Virus record (IMG/VR): IMGVR_UViG_3300031857_016893
Location: 1 to 26,202 of that record
Source: a virus
Direction: 5' to 3' (one strand)
Length of the DNA: 26,202 nucleotides
Both the position numbers and the translations under genes were made by a program. The notes under the pieces are model-generated. The model searched no databases. It was not told the DNA's origin and saw only the letters and a list, made by a program, of their open reading frames with translations. Shown here piece after piece: positions 15,359 to 23,919 of the stretch (within the stretch, counting starts at the first letter, position 1; the number at the start of each line of letters is the position of its first letter).

Positions 15359-17113
15359 TTATCTCATTCCTCCAAATAACCAAGAATAGTTTTGATAATC
15401 AGTTTTTGTTGGTTCATTAACTTTACCTTGATTTCTATTGTCAGTCATTGGGTCCATAAATTGTGACCTTAAAACAGGTTGATTGTTATTCACTTGCCAA
15501 GATTCAATCATTACTTTGGCCTGTTCAGAAACTCGAGTTAAAGATGCAAATGATGTTTCTCCAACATACACCGCCATTGCCAAAGACATAATTAAGTCAT
15601 CGTGTTGTCCCTTTTGGTGGTCAGGTCTTCCATTAACATAAACAAATGTGTTCATTTCATTTAATAACCTACTTGACCTAATAATAAATCCGTGTCTTAA
15701 ATATTCCTCAAAAGTTGCAATAATTTGAACACGTTTATTGTTAAAGTTAAGTCCTGGAATTCTATCTTGAGCTTTAGGGTCCCACTTCCACTTGTTAGTT
15801 AAATCCCCTCCCTCAACATATAAATCCCTATAACCTAATTCTTGTAATTTACGGGATGTTGTAACCCCCATACCACCTGTAATATCGACAACAATAAATG
15901 TTGAATACATCATAGCCCATTTGTATGCCAATTCGGCTAACACATCAGGTGGAATTTTACCAATATACTCAGCAACTTGTTCTCTTGTATCAAAGTCAAT
16001 TATCTGAAATGTTGAAAAGTCTTCACTATCACCTCTTGATACGTCAATCCCCATAATATACTTGTGTCCAACTTCAGGTTCTTTCCAAATCCATAACGAA
16101 CCACCAATCATTTTTGTTTCAGGGTTTCTAACCATATTAACTCTAATATTTTCAGTAATATTTGAATCAAATACGTTATCACCTGAACCTAAAAAAGCAC
16201 ATTCTAACTCCTGATTAACTTTACGTTTGTCGTACTTTAATTTTTTCACCATCTTCTCATACCAAGAAGATGTTGGTTTATATCCTTGAGAAATTAATTC
16301 TTTTATTTTGTCATATTCTTTTTCCCTGTCACTATAATCTACTGTTTCAACACCTGATTGATATTCATTACGATTTAAATAATAGTGTATTAAATCTTTA
16401 ACATTTAATAATTGTAAATCTTTGTTATATCTTGGGTCTTTCCACCAAACCATTTCAGAAATTTTGAAGTCATTCATATTCTTCAAAGCTTGGTCATAAA
16501 TTTCATAATAAATTGGGTCATATCCGTTTGGTGTAGAAATAACTATTACTTTACCACCCGTAGATAGGGAAGCCATACAAGCCGCCCAAAAATCCCCATC
16601 CGCCTCAATATACGCTGCCTCGTCAAAAATCAATATTGTTGGAGTGTAACCACGTAAAGCATCCGTAGATGTCGCTACCGCTTTAACTTCACAACCATTT
16701 GTTAATTTAAAGTGTCTTTGTGAGTTTTTCTCAGCCGAGAATCCTGCTCCAACCCAAGATGGCCATTGTTCTGTAAATCCTCTAACTTTATTTGCAAATT
16801 CTACCGCAGTATCTAATTTATTTGCAATAATTAGGACTTTTTCAGGTTTGTTTTTAGACGCAAAAACAAGTTTTTTTGATGACCAAGCAGCTGTAACTGT
16901 GGATACACCAGCCTGTCTGTATTTTAATGCAATATTTTCATTAAATTCCTCATAATCATTTACTAACCCAACTTGGTCAGGAAACAACTCCAAAGGAACG
17001 TATCTTGATACTGTATTATCGTAAGTTTGTAGGTAAGTTTTTAAAGCGTATGGGGTTGACCTCATACACTTTGCGTATTCTATTAATACTTGTTCTCTTG
17101 TTATGTTTGACAT
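15359..17113 (-). CDS. 17: Terminase large subunit (T4 gp17-like packaging ATPase-nuclease)
   Basis: The 584-residue protein has both terminase domains. ATPase: P-loop-like KYRQAGVST at 64-72, Walker B ILIFDEAA at 160-167 with D164 and E165, and the coupling motif STPNG at 193-197. Nuclease: MGIDVSRGDSEDF with D357, FIVVDITGG with D410, and HDDLIMSLAMAV with D505/D506, the RNase H-like triad. T4 gp17 has 610 residues. The P-loop lacks Lys at the classical position (Val there); K64 at the start of the loop may replace it, as in the lambda terminase. It packages concatemeric DNA into the prohead through the portal. No small terminase is recognisable next to it. Confidence 0.95.
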   Translation of the reverse strand: MSNITREQVLIEYAKCMRSTPYALKTYLQTYDNTVSRYVPLELFPDQVGLVNDYEEFNENIALKYRQAGVSTVTAAWSSKKLVFASKNKPEKVLIIANKLDTAVEFANKVRGFTEQWPSWVGAGFSAEKNSQRHFKLTNGCEVKAVATSTDALRGYTPTILIFDEAAYIEADGDFWAACMASLSTGGKVIVISTPNGYDPIYYEIYDQALKNMNDFKISEMVWWKDPRYNKDLQLLNVKDLIHYYLNRNEYQSGVETVDYSDREKEYDKIKELISQGYKPTSSWYEKMVKKLKYDKRKVNQELECAFLGSGDNVFDSNITENIRVNMVRNPETKMIGGSLWIWKEPEVGHKYIMGIDVSRGDSEDFSTFQIIDFDTREQVAEYIGKIPPDVLAELAYKWAMMYSTFIVVDITGGMGVTTSRKLQELGYRDLYVEGGDLTNKWKWDPKAQDRIPGLNFNNKRVQIIATFEEYLRHGFIIRSSRLLNEMNTFVYVNGRPDHQKGQHDDLIMSLAMAVYVGETSFASLTRVSEQAKVMIESWQVNNNQPVLRSQFMDPMTDNRNQGKVNEPTKTDYQNYSWLFGGMR

Positions 17114-17129
17114 ATATCTTTAAGGATAA

Positions 17130-18416
17130 TTAGAACCCTAAAGAAGACAAGTCTATATCATCCAAGTCATCTTCGTCATTCTCATTATCACTCAATGCAC
17201 CTTGTTGTAATTTTTTAAAGATGTCATTAGCAATTCTTTCCATAATCTGTTGAGCCTTAGCTCTATCAGATTCGTTATAAGAGTGTAATAGTTTGTTCAA
17301 TCTTTCAAACTCAGGTTTAATTAACTTCGTATATTCAACAAACAAATCACTTTGAATTTCTTTAGCGTTATCTTCAAATGCTGACATAGGGTAAGCACTT
17401 AACATTCTTTCCCATAATAAACTACCAACAATAATATCCCACATTTCATTTTCTAAAACATCAGTTGCTGACTTAATTTTTTCAGCCTTTTCAGGGTCTT
17501 CAGGTAAATGATATGATTGTAACATACCATAATAACCTTTGATTAATTCGTGTACCACGATTGGGAACATAATACCCTTAGCTTTAATTACCAATTTTGG
17601 GTTTTGTTCCATTTCACCATTCTCACCATCTTCTTCATTTTCCTCCATTTCCCATTCAACAGAACCACCCATATTCATTCCTTGTGATGTCATTTGTTGA
17701 GCAATTTGTGGTGGTAAAGTCCAATAGAAATAGTCATTAATCGCCATTACCGCACCATATTTGTTTGTAATCCCTGGTTGCATTCTCTCTAATCTTTGTC
17801 TCATAAATTCAAACATATAATGACCTTTTTTAGAAACTCCTTGTACTAAAGCATTAATAAATCTTCTTTTTGCGACTTGGAAATCAAAATCCTCATCTTC
17901 AGGAGTTTCAATTTCATCACCTGTTTCTAAATCAAATTTTGGTAATTTCGGTTCTTCTTTTTTATCGTCTTTTTTAGCTTTCTTTTGCATATTTTCGGCA
18001 GAAACTCCACCAATTCCAACCAACTCAGGTTGTAAATCTAAATAATCTTTAAACTTGTCAGCAATTACTTCCTCTTCAACAAGTTTAACTGCCATCTTTT
18101 CTAAAATATCTTTATTGTTTCCACTATCCTCAAAATTTTTGATGTCCATAAATAATGACATCATTAATTGCATAATTTGGTCTGGGTTTGGCATATCACC
18201 ACCCATATAATTTCTTATCTTATCTGATAATTCTTTAATTCTTTTTTCACTTGCAGTTTCCAAAAATTTCTTCTCTCCCTCTGCAGATTTTTTAATAAAT
18301 TCAGATTTTGAAAATGGAGTCTCATCCCTTTCAATAGATTGTTTTAAATTTGGATTGATAGGTAAACTACCTGGTTCTAAATCTATCGGTGCTTCTTTTA
18401 CTATTTTTTTTTTCAT
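17130..18416 (-). CDS. Conserved-looking structural or packaging protein, unrecognised
   Basis: I chose the ATG at 18416 because it overlaps the upstream TGA as ATGA; a second ATG at 18425 would add three residues. The 428-residue product starts MKKKIVKE|APIDLEPGSLP, again a basic start ending near a (V)-K-E site. It is mostly helical with an acidic and Lys-rich linker around 150-180, a Met/Gly-rich segment (QQMTSQGMNMGGSVEWEMEE), and a very acidic C-terminus (DNENDEDDLDDIDLSSLGF). The central part has hydrophobic helices such as GIMFPIVVHELIKGYYGMLQ. It lies 16 bases before terminase. A head, neck or packaging-associated role fits the context, but no family is recognised. Confidence 0.5.
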   Translation of the reverse strand: MKKKIVKEAPIDLEPGSLPINPNLKQSIERDETPFSKSEFIKKSAEGEKKFLETASEKRIKELSDKIRNYMGGDMPNPDQIMQLMMSLFMDIKNFEDSGNNKDILEKMAVKLVEEEVIADKFKDYLDLQPELVGIGGVSAENMQKKAKKDDKKEEPKLPKFDLETGDEIETPEDEDFDFQVAKRRFINALVQGVSKKGHYMFEFMRQRLERMQPGITNKYGAVMAINDYFYWTLPPQIAQQMTSQGMNMGGSVEWEMEENEEDGENGEMEQNPKLVIKAKGIMFPIVVHELIKGYYGMLQSYHLPEDPEKAEKIKSATDVLENEMWDIIVGSLLWERMLSAYPMSAFEDNAKEIQSDLFVEYTKLIKPEFERLNKLLHSYNESDRAKAQQIMERIANDIFKKLQQGALSDNENDEDDLDDIDLSSLGF

Positions 18417-19135
18417 TTTTCCCATTTTTTATATTCTGAAAATTTCATAAAGTTAGGCAATTGTTCAAGTGCCTTTGGTTTTGGTAAACTACCAGGATTA
18501 GGTAGTGGACTACCCGGCTTAACTCTTGGTTTTGTAGTTGGTTTTACAGGAGCTTCTTTAGTTCCTGCAGCCTTTGGTTTTGGTAAACTACCAGGATTAG
18601 GTAGTGGACTACCCGGCTTAACTCTTGGTTTTGTAGTTGGTTTTACAGGAGTTTCAACAGGTTGTTCGTTAATCATATTTAATAAATCTCCTTTAGTGAT
18701 TGTTGGTTTTAAATTCTTTTCAATAATAATTCTAAATTTATTCTCTAACAACACCTCTTCAGGATTTTTACCTTCCTTAATAGATTTTTTAACACCCATC
18801 ACACATTTTTCATATTTACCCATTTGTTTTTTAGACCAATCACTTCTTTCCGTTGAGCCAAATTCCGCACCCATAACTGATGTACAGATAGCCCAAGGAT
18901 TTTTTTTCTTTGTCGTCTTCTTTTCAGTTACCTCAATTTTAGCATTTGGGTCCATTTTTTGGATTTCTAACGCTTTTTTAGGGTCCTTAACAGTTATTGC
19001 TTCTTTAGTTTCTTTTTTTGATTCGTAAATGAAATTCTTAAATAATTTAGATATTTCAGATTCAGTCATTAATGATAGTGTTTTAGGACTAAAACCCATC
19101 TTTTTTAAACTTTCTTTTTTGTTAACCAAGCTCAT
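18413..19135 (-). CDS. Protein with late-leader site, Cys module and duplicated proline-rich linker
   Basis: The 240-residue protein has an N-terminal helical region with MTESEISKLFKNFIYE|S (about 23-38), which resembles the TESQLKxLI leader of other proteins in this window and ends at an I-x-E site. A small module NPWAICTSVMGAE with YEKCV follows (about 78-112). The C-terminal third contains two identical 27-residue proline-rich units (PVKPTTKPRVKPGSPLPNPG plus SLPKPKA) separated by a few residues, encoded by an 82-base exact direct repeat. The tail is LPNFMKFSEYKKWEK. It overlaps the following gene in ATGA form. I infer a packaged or structural protein with an extended linker; function is not recognised. 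Confidence 0.5.
   Translation of the reverse strand: MSLVNKKESLKKMGFSPKTLSLMTESEISKLFKNFIYESKKETKEAITVKDPKKALEIQKMDPNAKIEVTEKKTTKKKNPWAICTSVMGAEFGSTERSDWSKKQMGKYEKCVMGVKKSIKEGKNPEEVLLENKFRIIIEKNLKPTITKGDLLNMINEQPVETPVKPTTKPRVKPGSPLPNPGSLPKPKAAGTKEAPVKPTTKPRVKPGSPLPNPGSLPKPKALEQLPNFMKFSEYKKWEK
18471..18651 (-). repeat. Two exact 82-bp direct repeats within a coding region
   Basis: Copies lie at 18471-18552 and 18570-18651, period 99 bases, identical at every base by eye. They encode the proline-rich units of the 240-residue protein and keep the frame (99 = 33 codons). The absence of even silent differences points to recent duplication or ongoing gene conversion or slippage. Confidence 0.9.
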
Positions 19136-19137
19136 TT

Positions 19138-19518
19138 TTATAAAACTTTTTCAAAATTCAAAATTAAGTCTTTTGAATATAATTTATTTTTTATTTCCTC
19201 TTCCTTCTCTCCAAATCTGAAAACTAATCTTTCTTCAATTTCTTTATCACTTTCCCACCCTAAAGATATTACTCCGTCTATTGCGTCTCTCATTGAGAAA
19301 TAATCTGAGTTTTGTACTAACTCTAATTCAATCCCTCCATCGGATAAAACACCTACACTATCAATATCATTTAACTCAGGTGGTTTTGGATATGTACTAG
19401 CCGGTTCGTGTTCCCAATCCTCTCCCTCAATATCTAATTTGTTAGAAAAGATGAATTCGTATCTCATCTCTCCTTTATAATTTGGTCCTAAACCATTAAT
19501 GAAAACTAAATAACTCAT
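19138..19518 (-). CDS. Conserved phage hypothetical protein
   Basis: The 126-residue acidic protein begins MSYLVFINGLGPNYKGEMRY and contains YEFIFSN, GEDWEHEPAS and SDYFSMRDAIDGVISLGWE. From memory, proteins with the same opening and D-A-(I/V)-D-G-V-I-(A/S)-L-G-W-E segment occur in uncultured marine T4-like phages in a similar position, but with no known function. It looks like a compact alpha/beta cytoplasmic protein without membrane segments. Its ATG overlaps the stop of the 387-residue gene (ATGA), and the next gene starts 2 bases after its stop, so the three form one coupled operon. Confidence 0.55.
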   Translation of the reverse strand: MSYLVFINGLGPNYKGEMRYEFIFSNKLDIEGEDWEHEPASTYPKPPELNDIDSVGVLSDGGIELELVQNSDYFSMRDAIDGVISLGWESDKEIEERLVFRFGEKEEEIKNKLYSKDLILNFEKVL

Positions 19519-20678
19519 AAAATATTTCCTGATGGAGTAATCTTAATTTCTTGACCTCCATTTTCAAATACTAAATTTTTTCTATTTGTTCTTCCAACAA
19601 ATTTTAAAGAAGGAGCAACTTCCATTAGGTTTTTAGCAACATTCTCTTGTGTTTTAGTTACTGACATCTCTGAAATTTGAGAATACTTATCTTTCTTTTG
19701 TTTTCCCTCATTTTCATCAATTACAAAATATCTTTTTAGAATGTTTTCAACTTTTAGTTCATTCATTCCAAACATATCTGATGTGTTATGTGACGCAATT
19801 GAAGATTTGTGTGCAGTATCACTTTCACCCATTTCAGCCATTGGTTCTTCCTCAGGCATTTCCTCTTCTTCTGAAGAAAAATCAGTTTCTTCTTCATAGT
19901 CTGAAGGAGTTTGGTCCTCATCTTCTTCCTCAAATCTTGACATAATTTCATCTTTATCATCACTTGATAATTCATCAAGGTTTAATGCTGATAAAATGGA
20001 ATTAATAACATACTTAACATCTTTACCATTTAAAGGTTGTTCTTCCTCAATATCTCTAATTTTTTGAGAAAGTTTTCCTGTAAGTTTTTGAATATCTTTA
20101 AATGAAATTTCTTCACCGTCCATCTCATCCTCTTGACCCATTGAAGTCTCATCATCCATTTCAGGTTCTTCCATTGAAGGTTCTTCTCCTGGCATTGGTT
20201 CTCCCATAGGAGGTTCAGGTGATGGTGCAGGTGCAGCAGACGCTTCCGGTGGTCCCATTGGAATTGGTGCTTCAGCAGGTTCCTCAGTAGGTTCAGGTCT
20301 GTTAGGTTGTCTTAACAAATATTTTTTGTCTTCAGTAAATAATGAAATATTTTCATCAGTTCCTGTAATTACGTTAACTTCTTTAGCAATTAAATTAAGT
20401 CTTTTAAACGCTTGTGAGTATGAACGGTAATGATTTCTATTCTTCATTGACTCAATATACTCAAAGTTTTCATTAACTTCTTTCTTAATTACGTAGCCAA
20501 GTTTTTCTTTGTTGATAGAATATTTTACCCCATCAGCTAAAACAACTTGATATTCTCTACTTGAAACTTCGTTTACAGGTTGAGGAATATTTTCTTTATA
20601 TCTCGCGATTTCCATTATACGTTGGATTTTCTCCAATCCTTCAAGTTTCTCGCTACCAATAGGTTTTAACTTACTCAT
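19515..20678 (-). CDS. Acidic, proline-rich phage protein with conserved ends
   Basis: The 387-residue protein has a structured N-terminal part (about 1-125) with IGSEKLEGLEKIQRIMEIAR, EYQVVLADGVKYSI and NRNHYRSYSQAFKRLNLIAK. A long Pro/Glu/Met-rich disordered region (125-185) follows, then an acidic helical section (185-300). The C-terminal 60 residues are beta-rich (SLKFVGRTNRKNLVFENGGQ). I recall similar N-termini in uncultured marine phage proteins without a function. Its size, acidity and location upstream of the packaging genes are compatible with a scaffold-like or internal structural role, but this is inference. It is first in a three-gene coupled group and has a 96-base leader containing two hairpins. 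Confidence 0.5.
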   Translation of the reverse strand: MSKLKPIGSEKLEGLEKIQRIMEIARYKENIPQPVNEVSSREYQVVLADGVKYSINKEKLGYVIKKEVNENFEYIESMKNRNHYRSYSQAFKRLNLIAKEVNVITGTDENISLFTEDKKYLLRQPNRPEPTEEPAEAPIPMGPPEASAAPAPSPEPPMGEPMPGEEPSMEEPEMDDETSMGQEDEMDGEEISFKDIQKLTGKLSQKIRDIEEEQPLNGKDVKYVINSILSALNLDELSSDDKDEIMSRFEEEDEDQTPSDYEEETDFSSEEEEMPEEEPMAEMGESDTAHKSSIASHNTSDMFGMNELKVENILKRYFVIDENEGKQKKDKYSQISEMSVTKTQENVAKNLMEVAPSLKFVGRTNRKNLVFENGGQEIKITPSGNIL

Positions 20679-20697
20679 TTGTTATTATTTGTTTTTA

Positions 20698-20747
20698 ACG
20701 CATTATTAGATGCGTGATTTTATTAAGTATTTTCTAAATAAATACTT
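20698..20747. other. Two intergenic hairpins upstream of the 387-residue gene
   Basis: ACGCAT (20698-20703) pairs with ATGCGT (20710-20715), and AAGTATTT (20725-20732) pairs with AAATACTT (20740-20747). Neither has a strong adjacent U tract on the minus strand, so a classical terminator after the nucleotidyltransferase gene is doubtful. They may act as leader structures or RNA-processing sites. Confidence 0.4.
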
Positions 20748-20774
20748 CGTAGTTTGTAAACTTATTTAATTTTT

Positions 20775-21515
20775 TTATTTTTTGGATAAAGAAAGTTCTT
20801 TGTCAAGTATTTGATTTTCCAAATTAAACAATTTTTCAATATGACCGGACCTTCTTAAGTATTTAAATACAATATTTTCGTAAGAAAACTCTCCACCTTT
20901 CTCAAGACCACAACCTCTAAACTTCTTAAGTTTTTGTCTATACTTGTCAATCAATTCTTTCGATTCTTCTGCCGACATACCTGTAGTTGTCTCTGTAACA
21001 CCATCAATGATATTAACCCATTGGTTAATTTTCTCTTTTAATATTTTTTTATCAATATCAATTTTTTCGTGTTTAGGTTTGACTAACCATTCATCATATA
21101 ACACAGAATAAACACCTGAACTGAAATGAGATTCATTACTATCTTGTACATATACCTCAACATCAAACCCATATATTTTAATATTGTGAACATTATTAAA
21201 AATTGTTTTTTTAACTTTAAACAATTCGGTATATAATTCTAATTTATCTTCTTCAAATTGAGTGAAGTCAACAACTAAGTGTAGGTCAACATCTGAAAAT
21301 TTTGACCAATTGTAGTTAGCCAATGAACCTGTCATTATTATATCCTCAACAAAAAAATCTACCCCAATAAAATCTCTGAATAGTTCAGAAACTTTAATTA
21401 AGTTTAATTTTACTTCATTTTTTAGTTGTGGTGGATTTTCTTCCAAATCCCAAACTGTTGGACAAAGTGTCGGTTGTAATTTGAAACTATTTAATATTTC
21501 TTGGTCTAACTTCAC
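20775..21515 (-). CDS. Nucleotidyltransferase-fold protein
   Basis: The 246-residue protein contains IMTGSLANYNWSKFSDVDLH (about 60-79), the pol-beta-type nucleotidyltransferase signature GS-x9-12-D-x-D with D75 and D77, and a third acidic strand GFDVEVYVQD (about 117-125) with D118. All three expected carboxylates are present, so it may be active. Possible acts include nucleotidyl transfer to a protein, RNA or small molecule. The rest is helical and basic towards the C-terminus. The start is GTG at 21515; no in-frame ATG precedes the NTase motif closely enough. A TATAAATA octamer (read on the plus strand) lies 3 bases upstream of that GTG. It sits between a KTSC protein and the structural block. 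Confidence 0.7.
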   Translation of the reverse strand: MKLDQEILNSFKLQPTLCPTVWDLEENPPQLKNEVKLNLIKVSELFRDFIGVDFFVEDIIMTGSLANYNWSKFSDVDLHLVVDFTQFEEDKLELYTELFKVKKTIFNNVHNIKIYGFDVEVYVQDSNESHFSSGVYSVLYDEWLVKPKHEKIDIDKKILKEKINQWVNIIDGVTETTTGMSAEESKELIDKYRQKLKKFRGCGLEKGGEFSYENIVFKYLRRSGHIEKLFNLENQILDKELSLSKK

Positions 21516-21535
21516 AAATATAAATACCTCAAAAA

Positions 21536-21778
21536 TTACAATTTTTTAAATTTGTACTTCTTTGCAATATTCTTACTGAAAAAACTCCCCTGTGATTGGG
21601 ACATTCTAAATTGAGTATACAATTGGTGGGGAACTTCCTCATACTCATACAACGTTCCATTCTTAAATTCAACAATCAGTTTCTTACTAATTGTATCATA
21701 ATCTGTTTTTGTAAGATTAGTTGATTCAATTTCACAAATAATCTTAGTACCTTCAATAATTTCTTTTTTGATTGCCAT
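21536..21778 (-). CDS. KTSC-domain protein
   Basis: This 80-residue protein fits the KTSC family: IESTNLTKTDYDTISKKLIV then EFKNGTLYEYEEVPHQLYTQF and GSFFSKNIAKKYKFKK. The family is a small beta-rich domain frequent in phages and near lysyl-tRNA synthetase fusions; I recall that its C-terminal K..Y pattern is typical. Biochemical function is not established, with RNA-related roles suggested. It is divergent from the Clp-like gene, with 78 bases between the two starts, and lies 20 bases before the nucleotidyltransferase start, likely in one transcript. Confidence 0.75.
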   Translation of the reverse strand: MAIKKEIIEGTKIICEIESTNLTKTDYDTISKKLIVEFKNGTLYEYEEVPHQLYTQFRMSQSQGSFFSKNIAKKYKFKKL

Positions 21779-21856
21779 AATTTTGTCTTTGTTAAATGAT
21801 ATGTGGGAATCATTGAAATTTAAATATTTTATGTTTAAACTTATAAAAAAATTAAT

Positions 21857-23905
21857 ATGACAGATTCAGTTGATGACGGAATGAAACTTCCTAAAAAAGT
21901 TGAGACAAATAGTTCTACTCCTGTTTTGGATAACTTTAGTAGAGACTTGATTAAACTTGCCGAAGAAGGTAAGTTAGACCCTGTTGTGGGTAGAGAAAAT
22001 GAGATTATACGAATTGCTCAAATTCTATCAAGAAGAAAGAAAAATAACCCTATTATTATAGGTGAACCTGGTTGTGGTAAAACTGCAATTGTTGAAGGTT
22101 TGGCTATGAAGATTTTTGATGGTGATTGCCCAAGAAATCTATTAGATAAAAGAATTCTATCTTTAGAAATGAACTCAGTAATTGCCGGTACAAAGTACCG
22201 TGGACAATTTGAGGAAAGATTAAAAGTTATCTTGGAAGAAATTCAAGCGAATCCAAATGTAATTTTGTTTATTGATGAGATTCACACTATTGTAGGTGCA
22301 GGTAACGCATCAGGTTCATTAGACGCATCTAATATCTTGAAACCCGCATTATCAAGAGGTGAAATTCAATGTATTGGAGCAACCACGTTGGACGAGTACA
22401 AAAAACAAATTGAAAAGGACGGAGCGTTAGACCGCAGATTTCAAAAAGTTATAGTTAGTCCATCTACTAAACAAGAAACGTTACAAATTTTACAAAACGT
22501 AAAAGATAAGTACGAAAACTACCATAAAGTAAATTTTACAGATAACATTCTTCAAATCTGTGTTGATTTAGCGGAACGATATATCACCGACAGAGAATTC
22601 CCTGATAAGGCATTTGATATTTTAGATGAGGTCGGAGCAAGAGCTCAAGTAGATGTTAAAAATCCTGAGATTATTGAGGAACTAAAACGACAAGCTCAAG
22701 AAATTAAACAACAAAAACTTTTGGTTGTTAAAAAACAAAATTATGAGGAAGCCGCAAACCTTCGTGATAAAGAGAAAAAGGTTTTACACCAACTTGATAT
22801 TGAGAAGAAATTGTTTGAACAAGATTTGCTTGAAAACAGAAAGGAAATCCCTGAAGAACTTGTTTACGAAGTAGTTTCAACAATGACCAAGATTCCATTA
22901 ACCAAATTAAGTTTGGATGATAAAAATGTTTTATTAAATTTGGAGGATGAATTAAATAATTCAGTTATTGGTCAAAAAGAGGCAATTGTTAAAATTGCAA
23001 AATCAATTAGAAGAAACCGTTTAGGTATTAAAGACCCAAATAAACCGATTGGTTCATTTATCTTCTTAGGTTCAACTGGTGTTGGTAAGACATTGTTGGC
23101 AAAAGAACTGGCAAAACAGATTTTTGGAAGTGATGAAAACCTTATCCGTATTGATATGAGTGAATTCCAAGAAAAACATACGGTATCCCGTTTGATTGGT
23201 TCACCTCCTGGTTATGTTGGTTATGATGAAGGTGGACAGTTAACTGAACAAGTAAAAACTAAACCATATTCAGTGGTATTATTTGACGAGGTTGAAAAGG
23301 CACACAAAGATATATTCTCAGCATTACTTCAACTTTTAGATGAAGGATATATGACAGATAGTTTTGGAAGAAAAATTAATTTCAAAAACTGTTTAATCAT
23401 TATGACATCAAACTTAGGTGTTAAGAAAATGCAAGACTTTGGTTCAGGAGTTGGATTTGGTACAGGAAATAACGTATATGCTAACGAAGAGTTGAAAAAG
23501 AATATGTTAAACAAGGAACTTAAAAACCATTTTGCACCTGAATTTATTAATCGTTTAGATGAGGTTATTGTATTTAACACTCTTAAAAATGATGATGTTC
23601 AAAAAATTGTTAGAGTTGAAATTGGTAAACTTCAAAGCAGATTATCAAAACTTGGATATAATATCACATTTGATGAATCAATTATTGAGTACATTTCAAA
23701 AGTTGGATTTGATGATGTATACGGGGCTCGTCCACTAAAAAGAGCAATCCAAGAAAAGATTGAGGACTTTATTTCAGATGAAGTTTTGAGAGATAATGTT
23801 AATACTGAAGACAGTTATCTCATCTCAATTAATGAGGAAACGGTATCAATTCAAAAGGTTGAGGCCAAACCTGAGAAAAAGAAGAGAAAAAGAAAGGGAG
23901 AATAA
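21857..23905 (+). CDS. ClpA/ClpC-like AAA+ protein unfoldase lacking the N-domain
   Basis: The 682-residue protein has two AAA+ modules. D1: Walker A GEPGCGKT (69-76), pore-loop GTKYRGQFEER (111-121), Walker B ILFIDE (136-141), Arg-finger region LDRRF (191-195). A short UVR-like middle segment (NYEEAANLRDKEKK, 295-308) follows, as in ClpC. D2: Walker A GSTGVGKT (405-412), pore loop GSPPGYVGYDEGG (448-460), Walker B VVLFDEVEKAH (473-483), sensor-2 GARPLKR (623-629). Homology begins at about residue 22, so the 150-residue Clp N-domain is absent. SGVGFG (530-535) sits where ClpA/ClpC/ClpX carry the ClpP-docking tripeptide, suggesting use of host ClpP. It ends in a basic KKKRKRKGE tail and a strong terminator. 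No phage ClpP is visible. Confidence 0.93.
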   Translation: MTDSVDDGMKLPKKVETNSSTPVLDNFSRDLIKLAEEGKLDPVVGRENEIIRIAQILSRRKKNNPIIIGEPGCGKTAIVEGLAMKIFDGDCPRNLLDKRILSLEMNSVIAGTKYRGQFEERLKVILEEIQANPNVILFIDEIHTIVGAGNASGSLDASNILKPALSRGEIQCIGATTLDEYKKQIEKDGALDRRFQKVIVSPSTKQETLQILQNVKDKYENYHKVNFTDNILQICVDLAERYITDREFPDKAFDILDEVGARAQVDVKNPEIIEELKRQAQEIKQQKLLVVKKQNYEEAANLRDKEKKVLHQLDIEKKLFEQDLLENRKEIPEELVYEVVSTMTKIPLTKLSLDDKNVLLNLEDELNNSVIGQKEAIVKIAKSIRRNRLGIKDPNKPIGSFIFLGSTGVGKTLLAKELAKQIFGSDENLIRIDMSEFQEKHTVSRLIGSPPGYVGYDEGGQLTEQVKTKPYSVVLFDEVEKAHKDIFSALLQLLDEGYMTDSFGRKINFKNCLIIMTSNLGVKKMQDFGSGVGFGTGNNVYANEELKKNMLNKELKNHFAPEFINRLDEVIVFNTLKNDDVQKIVRVEIGKLQSRLSKLGYNITFDESIIEYISKVGFDDVYGARPLKRAIQEKIEDFISDEVLRDNVNTEDSYLISINEETVSIQKVEAKPEKKKRKRKGE

Positions 23906-23919
23906 TCTCCCTTTTTTTT
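23893..23919. terminator. Bidirectional hairpin terminator after the Clp-like gene
   Basis: GGGAGA (23896-23901), loop ATAA and TCTCCC (23906-23911) are followed by eight Ts and preceded by As. The Clp-like gene's TAA lies in the loop, and the stop of the convergent peptidase gene overlaps the end of the T run, so one hairpin serves both. Confidence 0.8.

Noticed and set aside
18471-18651. Direct repeats as a possible CRISPR array
   Set aside because: Only two 82-bp units with a 17-base gap, in frame within a coding region; no cas genes.
21821-21840. Promoter for the Clp-like gene (TATGTTTA)
   Set aside because: One mismatch to TANNTTTG and the nearest TTG is only 14 bases upstream; too weak to annotate.
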